A stretch of 64,000 bases of DNA from Danio rerio (Eukaryota; Chordata; Actinopteri; Cypriniformes; Danionidae): positions 13,449,001 to 13,513,000 of the forward strand of contig NC_133194.1 of the NCBI RefSeq assembly GCF_049306965.1, in the 5' to 3' direction. This document shows positions 48,501 through 60,663 of this stretch, one piece after another. The notes under the pieces are model-generated. The model was not told where the DNA came from and ran no database searches. It saw nothing but the letters and a program-made list of their open reading frames with translations. The position numbers were made by a program, and so were the translations under genes. Every line of letters begins with the position of its first letter. Within the stretch, counting starts at the first letter, position 1.

Positions 48501-48553
48501 GCTTCCAGAGCAGGACAAACGTGTCAAACATCTGTAAACTACGTTGCCATAAT

Positions 48554-49420
48554 GCTTTTTAGAGGTTATGATAAAGTATTAAGTGTTCCATCTGTGCCAT
48601 TACACCCCTTGGAAACTTAAGTGGAAAAAATATGCTTTTTGTCACTACCCTCCTCACGTAATTTTTAAAATCAGGTCTCTCTTTCAAAAGAAAAGTGCAA
48701 CCCCATATGTGAAGTTTTTGTGGGTGGAAAATATAAACAAATCCAATGGAAAAAGTTTGGTCTTTGTCTGTAAAATATACAATAACTAACAAAATTAGAA
48801 AAAAATAATTTAAACTGTTACACATTTTACCCAGCCATTTTAGAAAATAAAATTAAGTCGGATAGATGCTGCTCTTTCTCTTATATACCCAATAAAATTG
48901 CTGATGATATTTTTTGGAATTGCCTTCATACGCAATGCTTTTTGATTGAACTTTCTTTGGTTATTCATTGCAAAACTCTACCGGAATTCTTGTTATCTTT
49001 TAGTGATATCCTGTTGGGTTTTTTCAATAGTCCTGATGATAAAATTAAGGAATATTTCATTTTTAACCTCCTTTTAATTCTTGTAAAATTTCATGTACAC
49101 CGCTGTAAATTCTCTCAACATACACCTTATTTTATTGTTTTTGAAAAGGAACTTCAACAGTACATTAGAGCTATTGCATCCTCTAAATTTAATTTTAAAT
49201 TTAATTTTAAAACTATTATTAGAACTGTTAACTTATTTTCCTTGTTTAATTTTTTAACGCATGATTTTATATTAAATGTTGTTTGTTTTTTAGTTTATTT
49301 ATTTAGTAGTTTATTTGATGCGTTACCTATCGTTAAAACTCCTGTACATTCGATGTTACAATTTTTTATAATGCTGTTATTGTTACCCTGACATTAACAA
49401 CAATAAAAAAAACAATTGTT
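48554..49420 (+). mobile_element. L1/Tx1-like LINE 3' end
   Basis: A 149-codon open frame (48942-49391) reads FIFNLLLILVKFHVHRCKFS and YFIVFEKELQQYIRAIASSK, the conserved C-terminal tail of fish L1/Tx1 ORF2 proteins (LLAKYHIHKxKF...F.KEF..YI). Upstream, FKLLHILPSHF and DDIFWNCLHTQCF are the zinc-knuckle-like region just before it, with frame breaks. The 5' part of the LINE is missing. It starts about 260 bases upstream of the ptpn2 ATG. Confidence 0.75.
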
Positions 49421-50471
49421 AAAAATGTTTGCATATTATATTCTTGTATTCAACCCCTTGCTATTTTTACATTTTGAGTGATTCAATAAAAAATTGGGTA
49501 AACAAATTAGTCATTTCTTATTACATGATTATTATATTATTATTAATTATGCGATGTGTTTGATACAAGACTGAAATAACATGTAATGTAGAACTGGCCC
49601 CTGCTGTTTTCATGTGTTTATTTTCATTCGTTTATGTGTTAAAACTTGCACATTTGATTTGACATTTACCACATATTTAGTTGATGTTTGAATGTATGCT
49701 GCTAGTTAAATTTTTATTCAATTTAGTTCAGTTTGAGTAGTTGGGAAGTTTATTAAATAATTACTTCAATAATATGTATAAAAACACTATACTTTTTAAA
49801 AATGTCATAACACTCATGAAAGTATACCACGATTTCAGACTTGGGTCGGTCTAATTTTAATGAATATCATTTACAAATCGGGTGGTTCAAAACAAGCACC
49901 GTCATTCTGTCTGATGCTCAGACACTTAGCATGGTTAATAAATGCTTTCAAAATTATTTCCTTTCTGATGCAGTAAAAATGACATTCTGTCCGAAAATAA
50001 AATTCACAATTTTAAAGAAATACTGAATTTTTTAAATACAATACACACATTCTTGCCAGGGACACTGATGCATTGAGTATTTGAATGTTTTTGTGCTTGA
50101 GTCCCTTGATTGCCCTCATTGTGAAAAGGAATATAAAAGAGAAAACCGAAGAATCGGCAGAATATGGAAAATTAAAAATCTGAGAAATAACTATTTTCAA
50201 TTTTTGTCTTGTGAACTATATGTAAACATCATTTTATGCCAAATAGATTAATGCTAAATAAAAACTAACAAGGATTTGTGAAAATGACTTGCATTTTCTG
50301 CAAGGTCTTTACATACTGTAAAGCTTGGTGAAGCTTTGCTCCATTTTTGTGCCCTTTTCATAATTGAACACAATGAACAATCTTTATTCATTCACAGGTC
50401 AGTTACTGTATGAAGGTCAACTGAATAATTAAGGATTGCTTCTGTTTGTGATTAATGGGATGCTGAAGTCC
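49421..50471. other. No gene recognised
   Basis: AT-rich intergenic DNA. Confidence 0.5.
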
Positions 50472-50722
50472 TCATTTTTGTCAACATATCAAAGAGTAAG
50501 ACAGAAGAAAGCATTCAAATAAGTTATTTTGAAAAAAGCTTTAAAACAAAATGTTGCCATTGACTTCCCTAGCAGGAAAAACAAATACCATGGAAGTCGT
50601 TACAGGTTTTTAACATTTTTCTAACTAAATTCTATTGTGGTTAACAGAACAAACACAAAAATAAAGATTTAAAAAAGAAAAAGGTGAGTAAATGATGACA
50701 TACATTTCTGGGTTAACTATAT
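50472..50722. mobile_element. MITE copy, 'GTTCACCCAAAAATG' family, decayed
   Basis: CATTGACTTCCCTAGCAGGA, ACCATGGAAGTC, GAGTAAATGATGACATACAT and TTCTGGGTTAACTATA recall the family's centre and right end. Confidence 0.6.
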
Positions 50723-52704
50723 ATAACCAGAAATGACTAATTGAATCTCTTTATTTTTCCAGTAACTTACACAAGTATTTTTCTACATTCATATTCTGCT
50801 GTGGGGATTAGGTGGATACATATCAATGTGAAAACAAACGATTTTCAGTGTATCTAAAGTTAAATTGTATTTCCCTCAAAATATTCGTATACAACATAAG
50901 GTTATACATAATAATAATTTTAACGCATAGAATATTGAGCATTGAAATGGCCAAACCCAAAATCCAGTTAGTGATCAGCCCTATTGTCTGTGTATGTTAA
51001 TTTCTTTGCTAATAATTGAAGAGTTTAGATGCAAAAACGTTACGTGCCATCTGAAATTTTCTTCTAAAATTTTTTCTCAGGCTCATCGTGTGTGTAGGTT
51101 CAGTTTTGTCACTTTTGGTGATGAGTATGTTCTTTTCATTGCCATCGAAGGTAAATATTTAAACATAATATTAGGAGGCTAAGAAAAGTTACAATTTTAA
51201 AGAAAATTTGAAACTGCACTTTTGGATCTGAGCTCTTCAATTGTTTTTGTTTCCTTATACCTGTCACTATTGACTTATAAGGAAGTGCTACCTTCACCCC
51301 ATTATTTTACAAAGAAGGAAGAATGAAGTTACATAATGCACATCCATCTGCACAGCAATTCAGGAACATGGGCTTGTTTTCTATTCAGCCGGTATTCAAA
51401 TGTTACACATCTCTCAAAGAAACCCCTTTTCAATAATGCATGAAAGATGCCAATTTCCTGTGCTTCACCTCAAGGAAAAGTCAAACAACACACTTCGTAG
51501 GTAAGATAAATCAAACTCTTATCCATTGTCACTATTTTTTGTAGCCTCAAGCCCTTTTTGTGTGAAAATCTAGTGACATGTAAGTTGGTCTTTGCATTTT
51601 GACTTGCTTCCAAACAAACTCTGGTCAACTGAATGTAACATTTACAAAAGAAACATTTCAATAAACCAAAAAAACAGGATGTGATATTGAGAGATGTGAC
51701 TCTAAAAAGAAAAGAATGTTCAATCACGTCTAGTTCTATGCTGTCCATGGTGTAAACTTAGTTTATAGAAAACTTGGTGATATCTTTACAAGATAACATT
51801 GTCTGTTATTTAGAAAGTTTCACAAGTGGAGCATGGCTGCTATATTAAGTCAATGAGGAAATGGGTGTCATAAACAAATAAGACAGTCTGAGTGACCAGT
51901 TAAAAACACGACTGAGGGCTTTTGGTGAGTTTTGATGTTCATTAGAGTTTATTAGTTTGAATAGGGAGTCTGAAGAGAGGACGGTGTCAGAGTAACAATA
52001 TTCCTACTACATAAACTACAGTGTGTCCAGGACCAAAGCATCATGACCATCCCAATCCATGCAGAGCTGGGAAGTTGGGATGCTGCTTTAAAGCTGCTGA
52101 AAATGTTGACAAGCCATCCAAAAACTCTCTTTTGATAAGTACACTTCCTAATGAAATGAACCAATGACCACACTGATATTGATAATTGAGAGTCTCCTAA
52201 ACTGTAGGTCAGTGAGCTGGGGACTTTATCTTTTGGCTGATAAGTCCATAGTGGATAGTCAGACCTTCTAGTTTTTGTTCACTGCTTCTCCTTTGTTGTC
52301 ACACTGCCATTTACAAATGAGTGGAACCCAGAAACCACAAGGAAAGATGCTTTTTTTATTTCCTGTGAGGTTGTAGTTTGAGAAGACATGTTTGAAAAAT
52401 GTCTCCATTGTGATTGGTAAGCTCTCCAGTAGGACCAGGCTGCTGACTTTGGAAAACCTACATCTATGAGGATCCCTCTGAGCCTGAGAAGTCAGTAATG
52501 AAGTTGACTCTTCGATTTGATCTTGACCTTTAGTTAATAAGTGGTTTCGAAAAACTTTAAATTGGTCCTCTGCTTTTAACCCATCCAAGAGCACATACAC
52601 ATTTTGAGTAAGGAGTGAGAGCACACACAAACACACACTGAGCATACACCCAAAGCATTGGCCTGCTATTTTGTAAACAGCAACCTTTGGGTTAGCACTA
52701 GCAG
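50723..52704. other. Unassigned intergenic sequence
   Basis: Mostly AT-rich. A minus-strand open frame of 177 codons (52268-52801) runs into the neighbouring MITE and has no domain I recognise. Within it 52560-52690 contains TTGGTCCTCTGCTTTTAACC and CATCCAAGAGCACA, words of a dispersed fish repeat. 51952-52173 is a less AT-rich minus-strand open stretch, also unrecognised. Confidence 0.4.
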
Positions 52705-53174
52705 CAGGGGTGGACTTAACAAATAAGCAAGGTAAGCAGCCACCTAGGGCCCCAGGGAAATAGGGGGCCCTGACCAATGCCAAGAAGCCTATATTAATCA
52801 TCCTATATGTCTTTTATATTTTTTTGTCTATCATATGTTGTAAAATCTGTCTATGACCATGAAGATTTTAAAATTACTACTTATTTTCTAAACTGTAGGC
52901 CCCCTTGGATAGTAAAAAGTCCTTCCATACTGCACATGCAATATCAAAATCTAATCAGAAGTATGGCTAATTAAGTTTGTGAGCTTGTTTTTTATTTGTG
53001 AATTTATTGTATTTAAATTTACATTAAGAAGGTTCCACTTAATATATTTTTAACAAAAAAAATGGATCTAGAGAGAAAAAAAAATCTATAGAGAAAGAAC
53101 GTATTTTGAGTTTTAATGCTAGGGCCCCATACCTGAAATTGTTTAGGGCCTCCGAATCACTAAGTTCGTCCCTG
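52705..53174. mobile_element. hAT-like MITE, CAGGGRYGRACTTA ends
   Basis: Left CAGGGGTGGACTTAACAAAT; right end read inverted CAGGGACGAACTTAGTGATT. Flanks ACTAGCAG (52697-52704) and GTTAGCAG (53175-53182) form an 8-base duplication with two mismatches. Inner CCTAGGGCCCC and TAGGGCCCC words are inverse. Non-coding. Confidence 0.8.
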
Positions 53175-53214
53175 GTTAGCAGTTGTTATGATCACCAGTA
53201 ATCTAGGCTTTGCA

Positions 53215-53690
53215 GATCGCTAAAAAAACATGGCTTATCACCCGGACTACAAATCTACAATTAAGTGAACTACAAACTACAAATCCCAGAAGTCATTGCT
53301 TCAATCACTTCTGCCACAGCTGAAGGTCATCTGGACACACACACACCTGGTAACTCATCATGGACTGATTATCTGGACTATTTAGTCACTTCTCAACACA
53401 CACACACACACACACACATTGCTGAGTCTTTTTTTACGCAGTTCAAAGTGTTATTTCTTGTCTTGACCCGTGTTTTGTTTATTGTTTACCCTTTTTGCCG
53501 CCTGCACCATTCGCTTGCCTGCTTTTGACCACGCTCTTTGGATTGCTTATATGCTCCAGTTTGTACCTGTTGACCGTTGCCTGCCTGACCATTCTCTGTG
53601 TAATAAACTGCATGGATCCTCATCTCTGCTGTCCCATCATGGCAGTCCAAAACACTAGCAATTAGGGCACAACTGTCCCACATACATAAA
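53215..53690 (+). mobile_element. Possible solo LTR-like remnant
   Basis: A pyrimidine-rich 0.4-kb stretch ending TGTGTAATAAACTGCATGGA followed by TCCTCATCTCTGCTG resembles, in style, LTRs of fish retroelements with an AATAAA near the R region. No internal domain, no second LTR and no target duplication were found. Could equally be another dispersed repeat. Confidence 0.3.
53409..53420. repeat. (CA)n microsatellite
   Basis: Short CA run, about 53397-53419. Confidence 0.8.
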
Positions 53691-54641
53691 TATCACTTCA
53701 GTCTGTTGTCATTATTGTTTAAATGCCAGTCCAACAAATGTTTGTTAATTTACTCTGTTAATAAAACTGAAAAATGCATCAATTTTGCAATATATTACAT
53801 AACATTAGACTTTTATTAGGTTAATCATTGCATAAAGGTAGTATAAATGAATCTACAAATTTTATGTTCCTCTGTGACGAATGGGTATACCTATACTGCA
53901 CATTCAACAATGCCAATTACCTGAATTCATACCTGAACAAATTATCAATATAAAGGATTGTCAAATTGGATAACTGATTCCTCAATAAGAAAAAATAAAC
54001 AAAAAATGAATAAGTAATTAGTAGATAAGGCTAAAGAAGCTTGATGTTCACATATCTCTAATCACCATGAAACCCCATGCAAAAGTTTGAATTATAAGGT
54101 TTATCCTCATATTCACACATCCTGTAATAGCATGTTGCTTGTCATTTTATATAGTTTACCACACTTTAAGACACACAACTAAAGAGACAATACAACAGAA
54201 TAACAATAGGATGTCTACTGTGTCCAGACAGCATTTTAATCAACTGAATGTATCTGTTTTAAATACACACATTATTAATTTCTGCACAATCAACCTGATG
54301 TAGAAGGAACGCCAGTCAAGAGTGGAAGCAGATTTTCCAATTTTCATTTACATTACCAAAGCAAACTTGTTTTATTATATATATTTTGTCTTTTTGTCCA
54401 TTTTTGTCAATGTTTTTTGTCCATTGTTTCAATTTTGACTTCAGTATAGGCATTACGGCTTTACGTAGGCATTAATCTCATGACATGCATACATTTTTGT
54501 ATAACAGAAGATCAATAATATACAGATCAGACTGTAATGAAAAGATGATCAAATGAGAAAATAGTTACCTCACAAACTTCTCAAATGCATTCATCTGTAT
54601 CGGATCCAATCAAATGTTTTGCATTAAGAATTAAAATACAA
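53691..54641. other. No gene recognised
   Basis: AT-rich DNA downstream of the finTRIM gene. Confidence 0.5.
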
Positions 54642-54647
54642 TTTATT
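54642..54647 (-). promoter_or_regulatory. Possible poly(A) signal of the finTRIM gene
   Basis: AATAAA on the minus strand, about 46 bases after the stop codon. Confidence 0.45.
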
Positions 54648-54692
54648 ATATTAGCCGAATTACTGTATTGAAGAAATAATCACTTTGACCAT

Positions 54693-57600
54693 CTATCTGT
54701 CACACAGTTTAACTCTTGCAGTTTCACCTGAAAAATTATCTAAAACTTGTTTTAAAATACCAACAAATACATGTAAAAATCTAAAGCCAGGATAGAGGGG
54801 CTGAGTGAATCTGGTGTGGACTCTGTGGATGAGGGTCATTGTGTCAGAAACACTGTAGAAGGACAGAATTCCTGCACTGTGATCCACATACACTCCTATT
54901 CTATTGCCGGGCACTACAGCGAGATCAGTCTTTATGTCATTGTGTCTGAATGAACAACTGGAGCGGGAGCAAGACAAACTCCAGGACTGATCATTACATC
55001 CAAATCTACACTGAACGTCACCCTCTCCCTTTCTGCTGATGCTTTTATATGACACTGAAATATCTACATTCCCACTCCACTCCACCTCCCAGTAGCAGCG
55101 TCCACAAACACTCTCTCTGCACAGCACCTGACGACACTGATCAAATCTGTCTAAATGATCAGGATAATTCTGTCTGCTAGATAAGGTCACTACTCTGCTC
55201 CTCTCAGACAGACAGAGACATTGATGAGCTGTGTTTGGATCCAGGGAGAAATGACAGAAATCTAATAGAAAAAAAAACAAAGTAAAACCTTTTGCTGGAT
55301 ATGCATTAACAAGGCACAAATACAATTAAATCGTTATCATTTATGAATCAGTTTAATTTTTTTTCACTTTAAATGTGTAAGTGGATTTAACATTATTACA
55401 GATTTAACACATTAAGCATATTTAGTCACTGGGGATTTTGATTCGTTTACAAATTTTATTTCAACACAATACAAAACTGATTTGACATAATTTACAGTAG
55501 CTGTTATCTACTGTATAATCACTGTTGTTATACCGTGTTTACTAGGATCAAACGTTGTGATTTATTTTGCTCAATTTTATATTCAACCTATAAAAATGAA
55601 CAAACTGAAACAACATTTTTTGATTTGATGGTTAATTAGGTTAACTAGGCAAGTTAGGGTAATTAGGCAAGTTATTGTATATCGACAATTTCTTCTGCAG
55701 ACAATCAAATAAAATTATAGCTTAAAGGGGTTTATAATTTTGTCCTTAAAAATGTTTTTAAAAAAATAAAATCTGCTTTAATTCTAGCCAAAATAAAACA
55801 AAAAAGACTTTATCCAGAGGAAAAAATATTATTAGACATACTTTGACAATTTCCATGCTCTGTTAAAAATCATTTGGGAAATATTTAAAAAAGAAAAAAA
55901 ATTCAAAAGGGGACCCCCATAGCAAAATTTCTCTGGCCCAGATCTGGCCCACACCATGAGCATTTGCTTGGCCCACATGCTGCAGTGAATTACGGTACAT
56001 GACTGGAACAAGTCTGGCTTCCGTACAAGAGGCGAACATGGACCATATCTGGGCCAAGTCTCAGCCAAGCTAATAACCCAAAACTGGGCCTGAACTGGGC
56101 CAGATATGTTGGTGTGTCACGACTGCAATGTTTTTAGTAAACTCTTGAAGCATTTCACTTCATGGCTGTGCTTTTTCGTGAAGCAAATATTTTTTTCTTT
56201 ACTCAAAAGGTTTTTAAATGTATTTTAAAAGTGGGTCAAGATAAGCCAAACTTACGTGGCCCACATATACAATTTGACATTTTGGGCCAAATACTACATT
56301 TGATATCTGGCCCAAGTCTTAAGTGCCACCTGTAAGTCGGTGCCACCTCAGCCATGTTGGGCCATGTTTGGCCCACATGCTGCATGCCAGGGCCGGACAA
56401 ATGCCTGCTGTGCCAGCTTTATGCCAAGTCTGGGCCAGAAATCTTTGCTACCTGGGGAGCTAATAATTCTGACTTCAACTGTATATATGTATGTTTCAAT
56501 TTTCCGAACAACTTACATTGTAGGAAGTCATTCCTGCTCTCATATTCTGGAGTGGGAATGATCTGGATGCATGTCACTGTGAAAACAGCACATATATATA
56601 ATTTCACAACACTTACATTGTTTCATTTTAGGATTTATCTTTAAAACTATTATTTTTTTAAAGGTTTGTTTTACCTTGACCAGATATGTTTTCAGTCTCC
56701 TCTCTGCAGAAATCCTCCAGTTTCTGTCTCAGTTGAGAGACAGATTTTCCTACATCATCATAAGAACTAACAGTAATGCTGGGGACATCAGGAGATGCAG
56801 GAGGAACAGGGAGAGATGCGAAACTCTACAAAGACAGTCAAACAACTAAAAGGAAAACTAAAGTATAACTTAATTTAAATAAAAAAACGTATGCTATTCA
56901 ATGGTCAACAGATGCAATATGAGTAAAAACACTTGGTGATGTAAAGATTAGTGTCACCTGGATGAAACAGATGTGATCGTGTGTGTGTGAAAGCTGCTCC
57001 AGCTTAGCGTTCTTCCCTCTCAGATCATCAATCTCCTGCTGCAGTTGCTTCAAGAGTCCTTCAGCTCGACCGACTGTGATCTTTTCTTGATCTCTGATCA
57101 TCTGTGTGACCTCAGAGCGTTTTCTCTCAATGGAGCGGATGAGTTCAGAAAAGACCCTCTCACTGTCCTTCACTGCTGTCTGTGCAGAGCGCTGTAAAAC
57201 AGACATCACAATTAGCTCTGACAATGTTAAAAAATCTCTATTTCTCTACTTAAAGGGATAGTTCACCCAAAAATGAAATTTCAGTCATTATTTGCTTGTA
57301 ATCTACTTGCTTAAAACCTATTTGACTTTCACTATTCCTGGTTAAACTCAAAATAAGTTTTTTTTTTTTTTTAATTAGGTGTTACTACTGACTTGCAAGG
57401 ACAAAATCTAATATGGGTGATGTCAATGGTTACAAGTTTCCAGCTTTCATCACAATCTCTGATTTTGCACAATGTATTATCTTATATATTTAACAGAAGA
57501 AACTTACAAAGATTTGAATCACTTGAGGGTGAGTAAATTGTGAGTAAATTTTCATTTTTAGGTGAACTATCTCAGTTGCACATTTACTCTTTGAAATTGC

Positions 57601-60167
57601 ATTATATAACCTTGAATTATCTTCCAGCAACTTTAACCAATCACTGCATTAAGAGTTATTTTTGTGTTTCTTTGTCAACAATCGTATATTTCTGTTGTTG
57701 GTGCCAGTTTCAGAAAGTTTGGTTGAACAAGGCTCTAATTGACATTATTAAGAGTGAAAGTCCTTATATGACCAGTTCTCGAGAGCAGTGGTTCTCAAAG
57801 TAGGGGTCGGGACCCCCGAAGGGGTTGCGGGACAATGAAGGGGGGTCACCTGGTGATTTCCAAAAATCTATTTATTGTTATTAAACCATAACCTACTAAA
57901 AAGCAAAAAATAGTCATTAACAGTTACTATATACTACTATATATAGTTACTATAGTAGCTGATAGTTACTAGTTCTATTGGAATGCGACCCCTGGGCTAT
58001 TATTAAAGACACAGCAATAGCGTTAGATGCAGCAGATTGATTTTATAACAGCAAGTTAAACTTTCTGGCCCATTTACAGCACTCACATACTTAAAAAAAA
58101 AATAAACGAAGAATAGACTTGGGTCTATTGGTGTGTGTGTGCGACATTGCAAGCAGGGTTTCTGTATTTACAGTATAACCATCACAGAAGATATTAGGGG
58201 TCGCGAGTCACTGGCATTGTTATTTTGGGGGTCGCGGGCTGAAAAGTTTGGGAACCCCTGCTCAAGAGCACACCCATCAATGCACTTCACTCAAGATAAT
58301 GAAGACATAAATCACTGAACAAGACTTTCTGGAGCACGGCTTCAAAGAAATGTGTTTTTGGTTGTATAGCACAGGTTGTAGTTGATTGCTGAGGAGAAAT
58401 ATTGTGCATCATTGACACATATGGAACAATATCAATGCCAAAAGTATTGAAATAAAAAGCTGTTCAAATAGCACAAACTGAAAAAAAATAATACATTGAA
58501 TTAATAACTGCTTGCATTTTTAATGACTTGAATTGCCAGGGCTTGTATTTTTAGGGCCTGGAATTTAGCACAGCTGTTTATTTAAGCGTTGAATATTTCA
58601 ACTAAAAATACTTCTAACACATTTTCATACTTAGAATTTCAATATTTCATATTCAATTTCCAGATTTCACTTACAAAATATTCATTACCGGTGAAAATTT
58701 CATTTTATTTCAGTTCAAAAATTCGCTTCCATAAATCCAGTGGACCAAATTCAGCTCTTAAAATTTGACATTACTTCTGGCAACTGCAAGACAAGCAATA
58801 GATTGTAGATTGACAATCTCCAGCTGCTTTTTATCACTAGCAGGTGGACCAATTTAAGATTTAAACAAGTGAAAAGGTGAGGAAAAAGTGAAAAGGTGAG
58901 GAAAGAGGCTAATAACGACACAAAAATAGCATTTAATATTGTCAATGTCGAATTTTAACAGTCAAATTTGATCCAATGATATTTATGGAAGCGAATTTTT
59001 TAACTGAAATAAAATGAACTGGAAATTGTCTTTTGAATATTATACATAAAATCTGAATAATTGAATCTAAATTATTCAATTTTTAAATATGAAAACGTGT
59101 TGGAAATATTTTTAGCTGAAATATTCAAAGCTTAAATAAACAGCTGTCTTAAATTCCAGGCCCTAAAAATACAAACCCTCACAATTCAACTCATTAAAAT
59201 GCGAGCAGTTGTTATTTCAATGTATTTTTTTCAGCTTGTGCTATTCGATAAGCTTTTTATTTCAATACTTTTGGCATTGATTTTGTTTCGTAGACTCAGT
59301 TGATCCACCAACAGCATGAATACTTTTTTTATATTGTAAGTACCCCCCCCAACACATACATAAACCTATATAAATCAGTGCTACTTTTTTCTTGCATTTT
59401 ACCTCATGAATCTTCACAGCTTCATTTAGCTCTTGAAGCTTCCTCTCTCTTTTCTGGATTTGCTGCTGGAATTTTCTCTGTATCTCTCCTAATTGTTTCT
59501 GTATGAGAATACATGGAAATAAAGTGAAACTGAAAGTATGTGGCATTTGTGTTTGTCTTTTCATTGAAAATGAAAGTGTTTCAGTCCATACCTGTTTCTC
59601 TGTCCTCTCTGCTGAAGTTGATACAGTTTCATGATCTTTGTGTTCATCCACCATACAGAGCATACAAATACACCTCTGGTCTGTACGGCAGTAAATTTCT
59701 AGGAGTTTATCATGTTTACGGCAGATCATCTCCTGAAGCCGTCCAGTAGCGTCTATTAGGTTGTGTCTTTTACCTTTGAAGAGATTCTCATGTTGTTCAA
59801 GATGATTTTGACAGTAAGAGTTCAGACACACCAGACAGGACTTGATGGCTTTGTGTTTTCTTCCAGTACAGCTGTCACACTCCACGTCTCCATCTCCAGC
59901 AGGAACAGCAGCAGTGTGATGTTTTGTCTTCTTCAGTTGCTCCACCACTTCAGCCAGCATGGTGTTTTTATTTAAAGCAGGTCTTGGACTGAAGGTCTGT
60001 CTGCACTGAGGGCAGCTATAAACTCTCTTCTCATCCTCGTGATGCCAGTAGTCGGTAATGCAGCTCATACAGTAACTGTGTCCACATGGAATGGCCACTG
60101 GATTCTTCAAGAGCTCCAAACACACTGGACAGCTGAACTGCTCCTGAGAAAACCTGGATTCAGCCAT
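54693..60167 (-). CDS. finTRIM-type RING/B-box/coiled-coil/PRY-SPRY protein, complete
   Basis: A fish TRIM protein, probably an E3 ubiquitin ligase in antiviral defence as proposed for finTRIMs. Six exons (high to low): 59592-60167, 59403-59498, 56958-57191, 56675-56825, 56517-56576, 54693-55261. Frame and GT-AG signals hold throughout; 561 residues, usual for the group. RING C3HC4: C13, C16, C28, H30, C33, C36, C52, C55 (FSCPVCLELL, PCGHSYCMSC, YSCPQC). B-box 1 from C97 (CDSCTGRKHKAIKSCLVC), B-box 2 about 149-180 (CRTDQRCICMLC). Coiled coil about 193-302. PRY-SPRY from about 373, all in the last exon: LDPNTAHQCLCLSE, CYWEVEWSG, GVYVDHSAGILSFYSVSD, PLYPGF. Start chosen at MAESRFSQEQF, the family's usual N-terminus; an upstream in-frame ATG would add seven residues. 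Introns hold a foldback, a hAT-like and nested Tc1-like MITEs. All zinc ligands are present. Paralogue number unknown. Confidence 0.92.
55628..56481. mobile_element. Tc1/mariner-like MITE half, CAGTTGAAG family, split
   Basis: Sequence from 55628 (GGTTAATTAGGTTAACTAGG) to 55913 is the right half of the family; its terminal repeat, AGCTAATAATTCTGACTTCA followed by ACTG and TA, appears only at 56458-56481, after an inserted element (55914-56456). FinTRIM intron 5, next to exon 5. Confidence 0.75.
55914..56456. mobile_element. GGCCCA-rich inverted-repeat element nested in a Tc1-like MITE
   Basis: Left CCCCCATAGCAAAATTTCTC then TGGCCCAGATCTGG; right end read inverted CCCAGGTAGCAAAGATTTCT then GGCCCAGACTTGG. 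Many TGGCCCA/TGGGCCA words between. No coding capacity. Inserted within the terminal repeat of the host MITE. Confidence 0.7.
57251..57573. mobile_element. MITE copy, 'GTTCACCCAAAAATG' family, near complete
   Basis: Left TAAAGGGATAGTTCACCCAA; right TTTTCATTTTTAGGTGAACT. Best-preserved left end in the window. FinTRIM intron 2. Confidence 0.8.
57786..58260. mobile_element. hAT-like MITE, CAGTGGTTCTCAAAG ends
   Basis: Left CAGTGGTTCTCAAAGTAGGG then GTCGGGACCCCC; right end read inverted CAGGGGTTCCCAAACTTTTC then AGCCCGCGACCCCC. Flanks CTCGAGAG (57778-57785) and CTCAAGAG (58261-58268) are an 8-base duplication with one mismatch. Charlie-like hAT ends. FinTRIM intron 2. Confidence 0.88.
58431..59281. 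mobile_element. Foldback element with inverted arms of about 320-340 bp
   Basis: The arms 58431-58770 and 58960-59281 are inverse: ATCAATGCCAAAAGTATTGA, AATAGCACAA, TGTATTTTTAGGGCCTGGAA, GCTGTTTATTTAAGC and AATTCGCTTCCATAAAT each recur inverted. About 190 bases lie between. Non-coding, family unknown. FinTRIM intron 2, about 120 bases from exon 2. Confidence 0.85.
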
Positions 60168-60663
60168 TTTACCGCAGACACAACACAAATAATCCGCACT
60201 TAAGTTTTGTTTTCCCAGAAGTGTAGATGTGATTTCCTGGTTCTGAGATTTATAGGCGTGAGCAAAACGGGAGTAACCATAGAAAATGCACTCAAACTTC
60301 CTCGAGGTCCACTAGAGGGGAGTATAGTGAAACACACAGTTGCACATGCTATTATAGCAAATATGGATAAAGTCTTTGTAAGAAGCTGTTTATATGCAAA
60401 CATGATTTGCACTGATGAATACCTCTCTATGTACATTGTAGGGCTGTTTATGATAATAAAAATGTTCTCCAGCACTTATACAATGCATAAATCAGAGATT
60501 TCAAGTGAAATATTAGCAGTTAACATATTGTTGAGAATTCAATGATTTGTGTGATAAAGGATTGTTTACTTTTGTCCACATTGGCTGAAATCCTTAAGCA
60601 TCCAAAAAAGTGCAGATAAATAGTCAACATGCGATTGGATAAAAAAAAGTAAATGTATTAAAG

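Noticed and set aside
48942-49391. A 149-codon open frame as a host gene
   Set aside because: It matches the C-terminal tail of L1/Tx1-type LINE proteins and the rest of the LINE is degraded.
52268-52801. A 177-codon minus-strand open frame
   Set aside because: Its first 30 codons lie in a hAT-like MITE and part of the rest in a dispersed repeat; no family recognised.
60168-60188. An upstream in-frame ATG for the finTRIM gene (MCCVCGK...)
   Set aside because: MAESRFSQEQF is the usual finTRIM start; the seven extra residues are not typical.
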